Shown here in pieces: positions 1 through 6,483 of a stretch of DNA of 14,674 nt; position 1 is the first letter of the stretch, and every line of letters starts with the position of its first letter. The position numbers and the translations under genes were made by a program. Below the pieces are notes generated by a model that worked only from the letters and a program-made list of their open reading frames with translations, was not told where the DNA came from and made no database searches. Source of the DNA: Nitrospirota bacterium. Its GTDB lineage: Bacteria > Nitrospirota > Thermodesulfovibrionia > UBA6902 > DSMQ01. The stretch is taken from positions 1 to 14,674 of the forward strand of contig JACQZD010000215.1 of the NCBI GenBank assembly GCA_016207865.1, written 5' to 3'.

Positions 1-37
1 ATTCACTAACGACTATTCACGTTATGAAGGAGCTTAA
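1..37 (+). promoter_or_regulatory. ilvB leader with ribosome binding site
   Basis: AAGGAG at 27-32 sits five bases before the ATG at 38 and fixes the ilvB start. The bases before it read as 7-nt units (ATTCACT, AACGACT, ATTCACG), resembling the right-hand halves of the heptamer arrays found further down this cluster. This is therefore probably the tail of another such array cut by the window edge. No promoter can be seen; it must lie upstream. Confidence 0.55.
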
Positions 38-1721
38 ATGAAAAAGACAGGAGCTGAAATTTTAATTGATTGTCTGAAAAAAGAGGGGGTAAAACACATC
101 TTCGGCTATCCCGGGGGCGTGGTCCTCAATATCTTTGACGTTCTCTATGACGAAAAGGACGTACAACTTATCCTTACAAGGCATGAGCAGGGCGCTATTC
201 ATGCGGCAGACGGCTATGCAAGGGCCAGCGGCAAGGTAGGCGTGGCAATCGTGACGTCAGGTCCCGGCGCAACAAATACGGTTACAGGCATAGCCAATGC
301 CTCTATGGATTCAATCCCTATGGTGGTTTTTTCAGGACAGGTGCCGACAATGCTTATAGGCAATGACGCCTTTCAGGAGGCGGACATAGTCGGGATTACA
401 AGACCTTGCACAAAATACAATTATCTTGTTAAGGATGTGAAGGACCTGGCGCAGACCGTGAGGGAGGCGTTTCACATTGCATCAACAGGAAGGCCCGGCC
501 CTGTGCTCATTGATTTGCCAAAGGATGTTACTTCAGGCAAGGGTGATTTTATATGGCCCGAGCACATAAAAATCAGGAGCTACAATCCCACATATGAAGG
601 CAATAAGTGGATGATAAAACAGGCGGCGCATGAGATAGCAAAGGCTAAGAAGCCTGTGATAATGGCAGGCGGAGGCGTAATACTTTCAGGCGCCTCAAAG
701 GAATTGAGGGAGCTTGCGGAGATTACACATGTGCCTGTAACGATGACACTCATGGGGCTTGGGGGCTTCCCGGGGACAAGCGAGCTTTCTCTTGGAATGT
801 TAGGAATGCACGGCACATATTACGCCAACATGGCTGTGCAGGAAGCGGATTTATTGATAGGCATAGGCGTAAGGTTTGACGACCGCGTTACAGGAAGGGT
901 GGCATCGTTTGCGCCTCATGCGAAGATTATCCATATTGACATAGACCCTACCTCAATCAAGAAGAACCTGAGGGTGGACATTCCGATTGTAGGCGATGTG
1001 AGGCATGTGCTGAAGGATATGCTTAAGGTCCTTAAAGAAGAAGTTAAGGAGCCGTGGGACGCAATAAGAAAGTCATGGCTGAAGCAGATAAAGGCATGGA
1101 AGCAGGAAAGGCCCCTTCATTACACTTATGATGAGGACAAAATAAAGCCGCAGTTTGTCATAGAAAAACTGCATGAGCTTACAAAGGGCGATGCAATCAT
1201 TGCCACTGAGGTTGGGCATAATCAGATGTGGACTGCTCAGTTTTTTAAATGGCTTTCCCGCGGCAATAGGCGCCCAGCTGGCCTGCCCTGACAAGGTTGT
1301 CATAGACGTGGCAGGCGACGGAAGCATACAGATGAACATACAAGAACTGGCAACCGCAGTGATAAATAAATTGCCGGTTAAAGTAGCGATACTGAATAAC
1401 GGCTATCTGGGAATGGTCAGACAGTGGCAGGAGCTGTTTTTTAAAGAGCGTTATTCGCATACGCATCTTGAATCGGGCAATCCTGATTTCGTCAAGGTTG
1501 CGGAGGCATACGGCGCAGTAGGGCTGAGGGCTTCAAAACCTGATGAAGTCGTGCCTGTGATAAAAGAGGCGCTTAAGGTGAAAAATAGACCTGTGTTTAT
1601 GGACTTTATCATAGACTGGAAGGAAAAGGTCTATCCGATGGTGCCTGCCGGCGCCGCGATAAACGAGATGCTGTTTGATGAAGAGAAGAAGGAAGAGAAG
1701 AAGTTAAAGGCTATAAAATAA
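38..1721 (+). pseudogene. ilvB: Acetolactate synthase large (catalytic) subunit, disrupted by an internal out-of-frame deletion
   Basis: Acetohydroxyacid synthase joins pyruvate to pyruvate or 2-oxobutyrate, the first common step to valine, leucine and isoleucine, using ThDP, Mg2+ and FAD. The first frame (38-1291) has the N-terminal ThDP domain with catalytic Glu50 in RHEQGAIHAADGYA, the SGPGATN segment and the central FAD domain. It then leaves frame and stops at 1289-1291. Homology resumes in another frame at 1251 with GFPAAIGAQLA, the ThDP/Mg motif GDG (1314-1322) and NN (1395-1400), ending at 1721. At the junction TAQFFK is joined directly to GFPAAIG. The usual intervening 18 or so residues (PR, then SGGLGTMG) are missing, so about 53 bp are gone; this is not a single-base slip. 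Either the gene is inactive here or the assembly is wrong. Intact ilvN and ilvC downstream make an error or a very recent lesion likely. Confidence 0.93.
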
Positions 1722-1790
1722 GTTATTTGTTAAACGTTATATGTTATTAGTTTTTGACAAATAACGAATAACTAATAACCAACAACGAAC
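1722..1790 (+). repeat. Self-complementary heptamer repeat array between ilvB and ilvN
   Basis: Directly after the ilvB TAA there are five 7-nt units beginning GTT (GTTATTT, GTTAAAC, GTTATAT, GTTATTA, GTTTTTG). They are followed by ACA and then reverse-complement units AATAACG, AATAACT, AATAACC, AACAACG. Perfect inverted pairs include GTTATTTGT (1722-1730) with ACAAATAAC (1757-1765), and GTTATTAGT (1743-1751) with ACTAATAAC (1771-1779). The transcript should fold, in alternative registers because the units are interchangeable. Confidence 0.8.
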
Positions 1791-1802
1791 TCCGGAGGAG
1801 TA

Positions 1803-2288
1803 ATGAGACATACAATTTCAGTACTTGTTGAGAACAAATTCGGCGTGCTGTCCAGGGTGTCAGGGCTTTTCAGCGGCCGGGGCTATAACATAGAAAGCCT
1901 TTCAGTCGGGGAAACAATTGACCCTAAGATTTCCATTATGACCATAGTCACCATAGGCGACGACCAGATAATTGAGCAGATAACCAAACAGCTCAATAAA
2001 CTTATTGATGTCATCAAGGTGGTTGACTTCATGGAGATAGACCATGTTGAAAGGGAGATGGTGCTTATTAAAGTTTCTCCGAGGAAGGAAGACAGGATAG
2101 AGGTGCTGAAACTGGCCGAGATATTCAGAGGCAGGATTATTGATTCGGGCTCTTCTACGTTTACAATAGAAACCACGGGAGACGAAGGCAAGATAAATGC
2201 GTTTATTGAACTCATCAAACCCTTCGGCATAAAAGAGTTTGTGCGCACCGGAAAAGTCGCGATTGCAAGGGAAAAAGCGAAGAAATAA
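1803..2288 (+). CDS. ilvN: Acetolactate synthase small (regulatory) subunit
   Basis: This is the ACT-domain partner that activates the IlvB catalytic subunit and gives valine feedback inhibition. The N-terminal ACT domain occupies about residues 3-77 (HTISVLVENKFGVLSRVSGLFSGRGYNIESL), with the Gly-rich effector-binding turn. The C-terminal AHAS small-subunit domain runs to about residue 157, with the conserved IDSGSSTFTIETTG stretch. At 161 residues it has the normal length of a single-ACT IlvN/IlvH. GGAGGAG at 1794-1800 fixes the ATG at 1803. It lies 81 bp after ilvB and 13 bp before ilvC. The subunit is intact although its partner is broken, which argues that any loss of ilvB is recent or artefactual. 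Confidence 0.96.
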   Translation: MRHTISVLVENKFGVLSRVSGLFSGRGYNIESLSVGETIDPKISIMTIVTIGDDQIIEQITKQLNKLIDVIKVVDFMEIDHVEREMVLIKVSPRKEDRIEVLKLAEIFRGRIIDSGSSTFTIETTGDEGKINAFIELIKPFGIKEFVRTGKVAIAREKAKK

Positions 2289-2301
2289 CAAGGGAGGATT
2301 T

Positions 2302-3318
2302 ATGGTAAAGATTTACTACGATAAAGACATTAAAAGGAATATGCTGAAGGGGAAAACGGTCTGCATCATGGGTTACGGGAGCCAGGGACACGCCCATGCC
2401 AATAATCTGAAGGAAAGCGGAGTGAAAGTGATTATCGGCATCAGAAAGGGCGCAAGCCTTGATAAGGCAAAGAAGGCCGGTTTCAGGGCGCTGACGCCTG
2501 CTGAAGCGGCAAAAGAGGCTGATGTGATAATGATGCTCTTGCCTGACGAATATCAGGCTGATATTTACAAAAATGAGATTGCGCCGAATATCAAAAAAGG
2601 CGCCTATCTTGCATTCGCGCACGGCTTTAACATCCATTACGGGCAGATTGTCCCGCCTTCAGACATAAATGTTTTTATGGCTGCTCCTAAGGGACCGGGG
2701 CATCTTGTGCGCTCTGAATATGCAAAGGGAAGCGGCGTGCCGTGCCTTATTGCGGTTCATCAGGACCATTCAAGAGACACAAAGGAAGTGGCGCTTTCCT
2801 ATGCGTCTGCGATCGGAGGCGGCAGGGCGGGCATTATTGAAACCACATTCAAGGAAGAGACAGAGACAGACCTCTTTGGCGAGCAGGTGGTCTTATGCGG
2901 CGGCGTTACATCCCTTATTCAGGCAGGCTATGAAACGCTTATTGAAGCGGGTTATGCCCCTGAGATGGCGTATTTTGAATGCCTACATGAGGTCAAGCTC
3001 ATAGTGGATTTAATCTACGAGGGCGGGATTTCCAACATGAGATATTCAATCAGCAACACGGCGCAGTACGGAGATCTGACGAGGGGACCGCGCGTCATAA
3101 CGCCTGACGTCAAAAAAGAGATGAAAAAAATTCTTGGCGAGCTCCAGTCCGGCGAGTTTGCGCGTGAATGGATACTTGAATGCAGGGCCAATAAGCCTGT
3201 ATTCAATGCCCTCACGAGAAAAGGCGAGGAACATTCCATAGAGGAAGTCGGGGCCAAGCTCAGGTCCATGATGCCGTGGCTTAAAAAAGGCAAACTTGTG
3301 GATAAATCAAAGGCATAA
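2302..3318 (+). CDS. ilvC: Ketol-acid reductoisomerase, class I
   Basis: It converts acetolactate or acetohydroxybutyrate to the dihydroxy acid by Mg2+-dependent alkyl migration and NAD(P)H reduction, the second step of valine and isoleucine synthesis. The 338 residues match the short class I form. The Rossmann motif GYGSQGHAHA is at 24-33. Likely catalytic residues are His107 (AFAHGFN), Lys130, Asp190, Glu194, Glu226, Glu230 and Ser251. AGGGAGG at 2291-2297 selects the ATG at 2302; an open frame upstream into ilvN lacks family sequence. The cofactor loop after strand beta-2 reads IRKGASLDKA, one residue shorter than the common RxGSxSxxKA pattern, so coenzyme preference cannot be assumed. The junction with ilvN is 13 bp, so the two are probably cotranscribed. 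Confidence 0.97.
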   Translation: MVKIYYDKDIKRNMLKGKTVCIMGYGSQGHAHANNLKESGVKVIIGIRKGASLDKAKKAGFRALTPAEAAKEADVIMMLLPDEYQADIYKNEIAPNIKKGAYLAFAHGFNIHYGQIVPPSDINVFMAAPKGPGHLVRSEYAKGSGVPCLIAVHQDHSRDTKEVALSYASAIGGGRAGIIETTFKEETETDLFGEQVVLCGGVTSLIQAGYETLIEAGYAPEMAYFECLHEVKLIVDLIYEGGISNMRYSISNTAQYGDLTRGPRVITPDVKKEMKKILGELQSGEFAREWILECRANKPVFNALTRKGEEHSIEEVGAKLRSMMPWLKKGKLVDKSKA

Positions 3319-3400
3319 TTGCGTTATAGCGTTTATCGCGTTTGTTGCGCTAAAAACGCTGTACGCTATAACTCTATAAACGCTGTACGCTATGAACGCA
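3319..3400 (+). repeat. Self-complementary short-repeat array between ilvC and psd
   Basis: From just after the ilvC stop, units beginning GCGTT or GCG recur at about 3321, 3329, 3338 and 3347. The reverse-complement form AACGC/ACGC then recurs to about 3399. GTTATAGCGT (3323-3332) pairs perfectly with ACGCTATAAC (3363-3372). The 16-base AAACGCTGTACGCTAT occurs at 3354-3369 and again at 3378-3393, 24 bp apart. The second copy contains the first two bases of the psd start codon, so the array runs into the gene. No Shine-Dalgarno sequence is visible before psd. Confidence 0.78.
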
Positions 3401-4081
3401 TTCGCTCCTGAGGGTTATCCTTTCATCATTGTTTTCATCTTCATCACGCTTGCAGCCTTATTTGTCAGGCTGCCGTGGCTGACTGTGCTTTTCCTTGTCC
3501 TTACGCTGTTTATGTTCTATTTCTTCCGCGACCCTGAAAGGACAGTTCCGCAGGATAAGGGCGTATTCGTTTCTCCGGCAGACGGCAGGGTGATTCTGAT
3601 TAAGGAAATTCATGGTGATATAATCCCCCCAGACCCCTGGTCGCCTTCGGCGCCGCCTGAGGCCGGTAACCCCCCATTGATAAAGGGGGACTTTATAAAA
3701 ATAAGCATTTTTATGTCGCCTTTTAATGTCCATGTAAACAGGGCGCCGTGCGACGGTGTTGTAAAGGCAGTTAAGCACACGCCCGGCAGATTCTTTGCCG
3801 CAGACAAAGATGAGGCGTCAATGCTCAATGAAAACATTGCAATGGTTTTGGAAGGCGGAGAGGGGACTATACTGGTAAGGCAGGTGGCGGGTTTTATCGC
3901 AAGAAGGGCGGTGTGCAGGGTTAAGGCAGGAGATAAGCTTAAGAGAGGCGAGCGGTACGGCATAATAAAATTCAGCTCAAGGCTTGATGTCTACTTGCCA
4001 TTAAATGCTAATATTAAGGTAAAATTAGGTGACAGGGTTAAGGCCGGGGAAACAATATTAGGCGTGATTGAAGACAAATAA
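3392..4081 (+). CDS. psd: Phosphatidylserine decarboxylase proenzyme, short (PSD-A) type
   Basis: It decarboxylates phosphatidylserine to phosphatidylethanolamine at the inner membrane after self-cleavage to a pyruvoyl enzyme. N-terminal FAPEGYPF is followed by hydrophobic stretches at about 11-25 and 30-46. Then come FFRDPER, PADGR with Asp64, and the family hallmark KISIFMSPFNVHVNRAP with His114. The self-cleavage region reads IKFSSRLDVYLP (193-203), where Ser196 should become the pyruvoyl group. The residue before it is Ser195 (codon AGC) rather than the expected Gly. Residues 77-100, Pro-rich and unlike the family, look like an inserted repeat between two conserved blocks. Length (229) otherwise fits. 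The start at 3392 lies inside a repeat with no ribosome site; CTG at 3383 is the only near alternative. pssA follows and supplies the substrate. Confidence 0.94.
   Translation: MNAFAPEGYPFIIVFIFITLAALFVRLPWLTVLFLVLTLFMFYFFRDPERTVPQDKGVFVSPADGRVILIKEIHGDIIPPDPWSPSAPPEAGNPPLIKGDFIKISIFMSPFNVHVNRAPCDGVVKAVKHTPGRFFAADKDEASMLNENIAMVLEGGEGTILVRQVAGFIARRAVCRVKAGDKLKRGERYGIIKFSSRLDVYLPLNANIKVKLGDRVKAGETILGVIEDK
3620..3691 (+). repeat. Probable repeat insertion inside psd
   Basis: A GC-rich stretch unlike its surroundings lies between the codons for IKEIHGD and FIKISIF. It ends in an inverted repeat of CCCCC (3671-3675) and GGGGG (3685-3689), the form of a common dispersed palindromic repeat in many bacteria. 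A second small hairpin, CGCC with GGCG, is at about 3643-3653. It encodes a Pro-rich stretch of about 24 residues (77-100) in frame. That it is an insertion is inferred from family comparison by memory. Confidence 0.55.
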
Positions 4082-4144
4082 GTTATTTGTTATATGTTAT
4101 TCGTTATTCGTATAACTTATAACTATTAACCAATAACTAATAAC
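4082..4144 (+). repeat. Self-complementary heptamer repeat array between psd and pssA
   Basis: Right after the psd stop come four 7-nt units GTTATTT, GTTATAT, GTTATTC, GTTATTC. Five units of the opposite polarity follow: GTATAAC, TTATAAC, TATTAAC, CAATAAC, TAATAAC. All nine are in exact 7-nt phase, covering 63 bases. The 14 bases spanning the stop codon and first unit (4079-4092) are identical to those after ilvB (1719-1732). Only 9 bases remain before the pssA ATG, with no clear ribosome site. Confidence 0.85.
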
Positions 4145-4153
4145 GGTTTTAAA

Positions 4154-4879
4154 ATGAGAAAAGGCATTTACATACTTCCGAATGCATTGACGCTTTGCGG
4201 GATGTTTCTTGGGTTTTATGCGATACTTGCATCCTTTAGAGGCAGTTTCATACATGCGGCATGGGCCATACTGATTGCCAATATTTTTGATGGGCTTGAC
4301 GGATGGGTGGCGCGGCTGACTCACAGCACGACAAAATTCGGCATTGAACTTGATTCGCTTTCAGACCTTATCGCGTTCGGCGTGGCCCCTGCGGTGCTTA
4401 TCTACGGGTGGTCGCTTCATTACTTCGGCCGTTTGGGCTGGGGCGCCGCGTTTCTTTATGTCATATGCGGGGCCTTGAGGCTGGCAAGGTTTAATGTCCA
4501 AATGGGTTCTGCCGAAAGCAAGGCGTTTACCGGCATGCCGATACCGGGCGCCGCTACCATTGCAACATCGTCGGTTTTATTTTATCATGAAATGTGGGGC
4601 AGTCTGGGGGGAAAGAATTACCTGATACTTGCACTGATTGTTGTTCTTGCGATACTCATGGTAAGCACACTGCGTTATCATGGGCTGAAGGAGATTGACC
4701 CTAAGAGGAGAAAGCCGTTCTGGATTCTGGTTGTATTTGTGATTGTGCTTGTGCTTGTGGCTATGCATCCTGAAAACATGATTTTTATTTTTGCCATGGG
4801 CTATATGCTGTGGGGAATTATTGAGAATGCGGTGATGTTTTATAAAAAGAGAAAACTCAATACATCGGGTTTAACATAG
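4154..4879 (+). CDS. pssA: CDP-diacylglycerol--serine O-phosphatidyltransferase, membrane type
   Basis: It transfers serine onto CDP-diacylglycerol, releasing CMP, to make phosphatidylserine for the adjacent Psd. The CDP-alcohol phosphatidyltransferase signature DG-x2-AR-x8-G-x3-D-x3-D is complete: D49 G50, A53 R54, G63, D67, D71. The preceding LPNALTLCGMFLGFYAI and later hydrophobic stretches (about 90-110, 125-145, 155-172, 190-207, 210-230) indicate a polytopic membrane protein of the Bacillus-like PssA family rather than the soluble E. coli type. Length 241 is normal. The start at 4154 places the conserved LPNALT stretch near the N-terminus. The region before it holds a repeat array and no good Shine-Dalgarno. 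A hairpin begins on the stop codon. Confidence 0.95.
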   Translation: MRKGIYILPNALTLCGMFLGFYAILASFRGSFIHAAWAILIANIFDGLDGWVARLTHSTTKFGIELDSLSDLIAFGVAPAVLIYGWSLHYFGRLGWGAAFLYVICGALRLARFNVQMGSAESKAFTGMPIPGAATIATSSVLFYHEMWGSLGGKNYLILALIVVLAILMVSTLRYHGLKEIDPKRRKPFWILVVFVIVLVLVAMHPENMIFIFAMGYMLWGIIENAVMFYKKRKLNTSGLT

Positions 4880-4940
4880 TTTAAATTGTTCAAGCCGTTC
4901 AATCTTGAACAATGTTAAACAGTTTGAACCATCTTGAACG
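4879..4940 (+). repeat. Hairpin-forming short-repeat array between pssA and leuA
   Basis: GTTTAA plus ATTGTTCAAG (4879-4894) pairs with CTTGAACAAT, a bulged G at 4914, and TTAAAC (4904-4920), around a 9-nt loop. That is a 16-bp stem starting on the last base of the pssA stop codon. TTGAAC or TTAAAC units continue at 4905, 4915, 4924 and 4934, mirroring GTTTAA and GTTCAA units at 4879, 4888 and 4897. The period is 9-10 nt here, unlike the 7 nt of the ATAAC arrays. No T-run follows the stem, so it is not a classic terminator. Confidence 0.78.
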
Positions 4941-4969
4941 ATTTTTATCTTAAACTGAAGGTAAGATGA

Positions 4970-6478
4970 ATGAGAATAATTAAAATTTTTGATACAACGC
5001 TCAGGGACGGCGAACAGTCTCCCGGCGCGTCAATGAATGTACAGGAAAAGGTACAGCTTGCAAAACAGCTTGCGCGCCTCGGCGTAGATATAATTGAGGC
5101 CGGATTTGCAGTCAGCTCTCCGGGCGATTTTGAGGCAGTTAAGACCATAGGCGCAGAGGTTGAAGGCCCTGTAATATGCAGTCTTGCGAGGGCCAAGGAA
5201 GAGGACATAAAAAGGGCGTGGGAGGCGCTTAAGGATGCGCCTAAAAAAAGGATTCATACATTTCATTCCACCTCTGACATTCATCTTAAACATCAATTCA
5301 GGGTAAGCCGCGAAGAGGCGTTAAAAAGGTCTGTTGAGATGGTCCGGCTCGCAAGGAGTTTTGTTGAGGATGTTGAATTTTCTCCTATGGATGCAACCAG
5401 AAGCTATGTAAGTTATCTCTGCGAAGTGATTGAGGCTGTCATTGAAGCCGGCGCCTCAACTGTCAACATACCGGACACGGTCGGATACACCATTCCGAAT
5501 GAATTTGGCGCATTGATAAAGACTATCTGCGATAAAGTGAAGAATATTGATAAGGCGGTAATCTCAGTGCACTGTCATAATGACTTAGGGCTTGCGGCGG
5601 CTAATTCACTCTCAGCGGTGCTGAACGGCGCGGGGCAGATTGAATGCACGCTTAACGGCATAGGAGAACGCGCGGGCAACTGCTCTATGGAAGAGGTTGT
5701 CATGGCGCTAAGGACCAGGCGAGACATCTTTAATGCGGATACAAAGATAAATACCGAAGAGATAATGCGAAGCAGCAGGCTTGTGACCAAAATAACAGGC
5801 ATATCGGTCCAGCCCAACAAGGCGATTGTCGGCGCAAATGCCTTTGCCCATGAATCAGGCATTCATCAGGACGGGCTTTTGAAGGATAAGTCCACATACG
5901 AAATTATTACTCCTGAGACCATAGGGCTTCATAAGACAAAGCTTGTCCTCGGCAAACATTCGGGCAGGCATGCGTTTAAGACGAGGCTTAAAGAGTTAGG
6001 CTATGAATTAAGCGATGATGAGCTTAACATTGCATTTGAACGGTTTAAAAAAATTGCCGACCAGAAAAAGGATATTTTTGACGAGGATATTGAAACGCTT
6101 GTCTCTGACGAGGTGACAAAGATTCAGGAGACTTACAGCCTGATAGATTTATATATAACATCAGGCATGAGCCAGCAGCCTACTGCTGCCGTTAAGCTGA
6201 AAGTTGGAGATGAATTAATGGAGGTCACGGAACACGGTGACGGGCCTATTGATGCGATTTACAAAGCCATTGCCTCTGTGACAGATACAAAAAGCAGTCT
6301 GCTTAAATTTGAGGTCAAAAGCATTACAGGCGGCACAGATGCGCTCGGCGAGGTGGTTGTGTCGCTTGAAGAAGACGGCAAGGCTGTGAGAGGGCACGGC
6401 GCGGATACGGATATCATCATCGCCGCGGCCAAGGCTTACGTAAACGCGCTCAATAAACTGGCGGTGAGAAAGAAATAG
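4970..6478 (+). CDS. leuA: 2-isopropylmalate synthase
   Basis: It condenses acetyl-CoA with 2-oxoisovalerate, the committed step of leucine synthesis, using the product of the valine branch. The N-terminal TIM barrel begins FDTTLRDGEQSPGASM, with Arg12 and the metal ligand Asp13. Further metal ligands are His201 and His203 in HCHNDLGLAAANS, and Asn237 in GERAGNCSMEE. The linker region contains ANAFAHESGIHQDG (289-302). The C-terminal LeuA dimerisation/allosteric domain (about 385-500) is present with its GGTDALGEV and GHGADTDI segments, so leucine feedback is expected. The 502-residue length fits the family. GAAGG at 4957-4961 is 8 bases before the ATG. It ends only 5 bp from the convergent xerD stop. 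Confidence 0.97.
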   Translation: MRIIKIFDTTLRDGEQSPGASMNVQEKVQLAKQLARLGVDIIEAGFAVSSPGDFEAVKTIGAEVEGPVICSLARAKEEDIKRAWEALKDAPKKRIHTFHSTSDIHLKHQFRVSREEALKRSVEMVRLARSFVEDVEFSPMDATRSYVSYLCEVIEAVIEAGASTVNIPDTVGYTIPNEFGALIKTICDKVKNIDKAVISVHCHNDLGLAAANSLSAVLNGAGQIECTLNGIGERAGNCSMEEVVMALRTRRDIFNADTKINTEEIMRSSRLVTKITGISVQPNKAIVGANAFAHESGIHQDGLLKDKSTYEIITPETIGLHKTKLVLGKHSGRHAFKTRLKELGYELSDDELNIAFERFKKIADQKKDIFDEDIETLVSDEVTKIQETYSLIDLYITSGMSQQPTAAVKLKVGDELMEVTEHGDGPIDAIYKAIASVTDTKSSLLKFEVKSITGGTDALGEVVVSLEEDGKAVRGHGADTDIIIAAAKAYVNALNKLAVRKK

Positions 6479-6483
6479 CTATT

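Noticed and set aside
1241..1252. T-run and TTTTTTAAAT at the ilvB frame change as a programmed frameshift site
   Set aside because: Reaching the second frame needs a +1 (or -2) shift that the run does not favour, and about 18 conserved residues would still be missing. Deletion explains both facts.
2239..2301. Upstream GTG start extending ilvC into ilvN
   Set aside because: The family N-terminus MVKIYYDKD begins at 2302, directly after AGGGAGG; the extension is translated ilvN sequence in another frame.
2215..2637. 140-codon minus-strand frame over the ilvN-ilvC junction
   Set aside because: It is opposite two firmly identified genes and has no family resemblance; it is a shadow of their codon use.
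4879..4920. Strong hairpin after pssA as an intrinsic terminator
   Set aside because: No T-run follows the stem, and leuA continues in the same direction with its own ribosome site; it fits the repeat-array pattern instead.
1722..4940. Intergenic repeats as a CRISPR array or tRNA remnants
   Set aside because: Units are 7-10 nt with no spacers and no cas genes; no tRNA cloverleaf or T-loop sequence is present.
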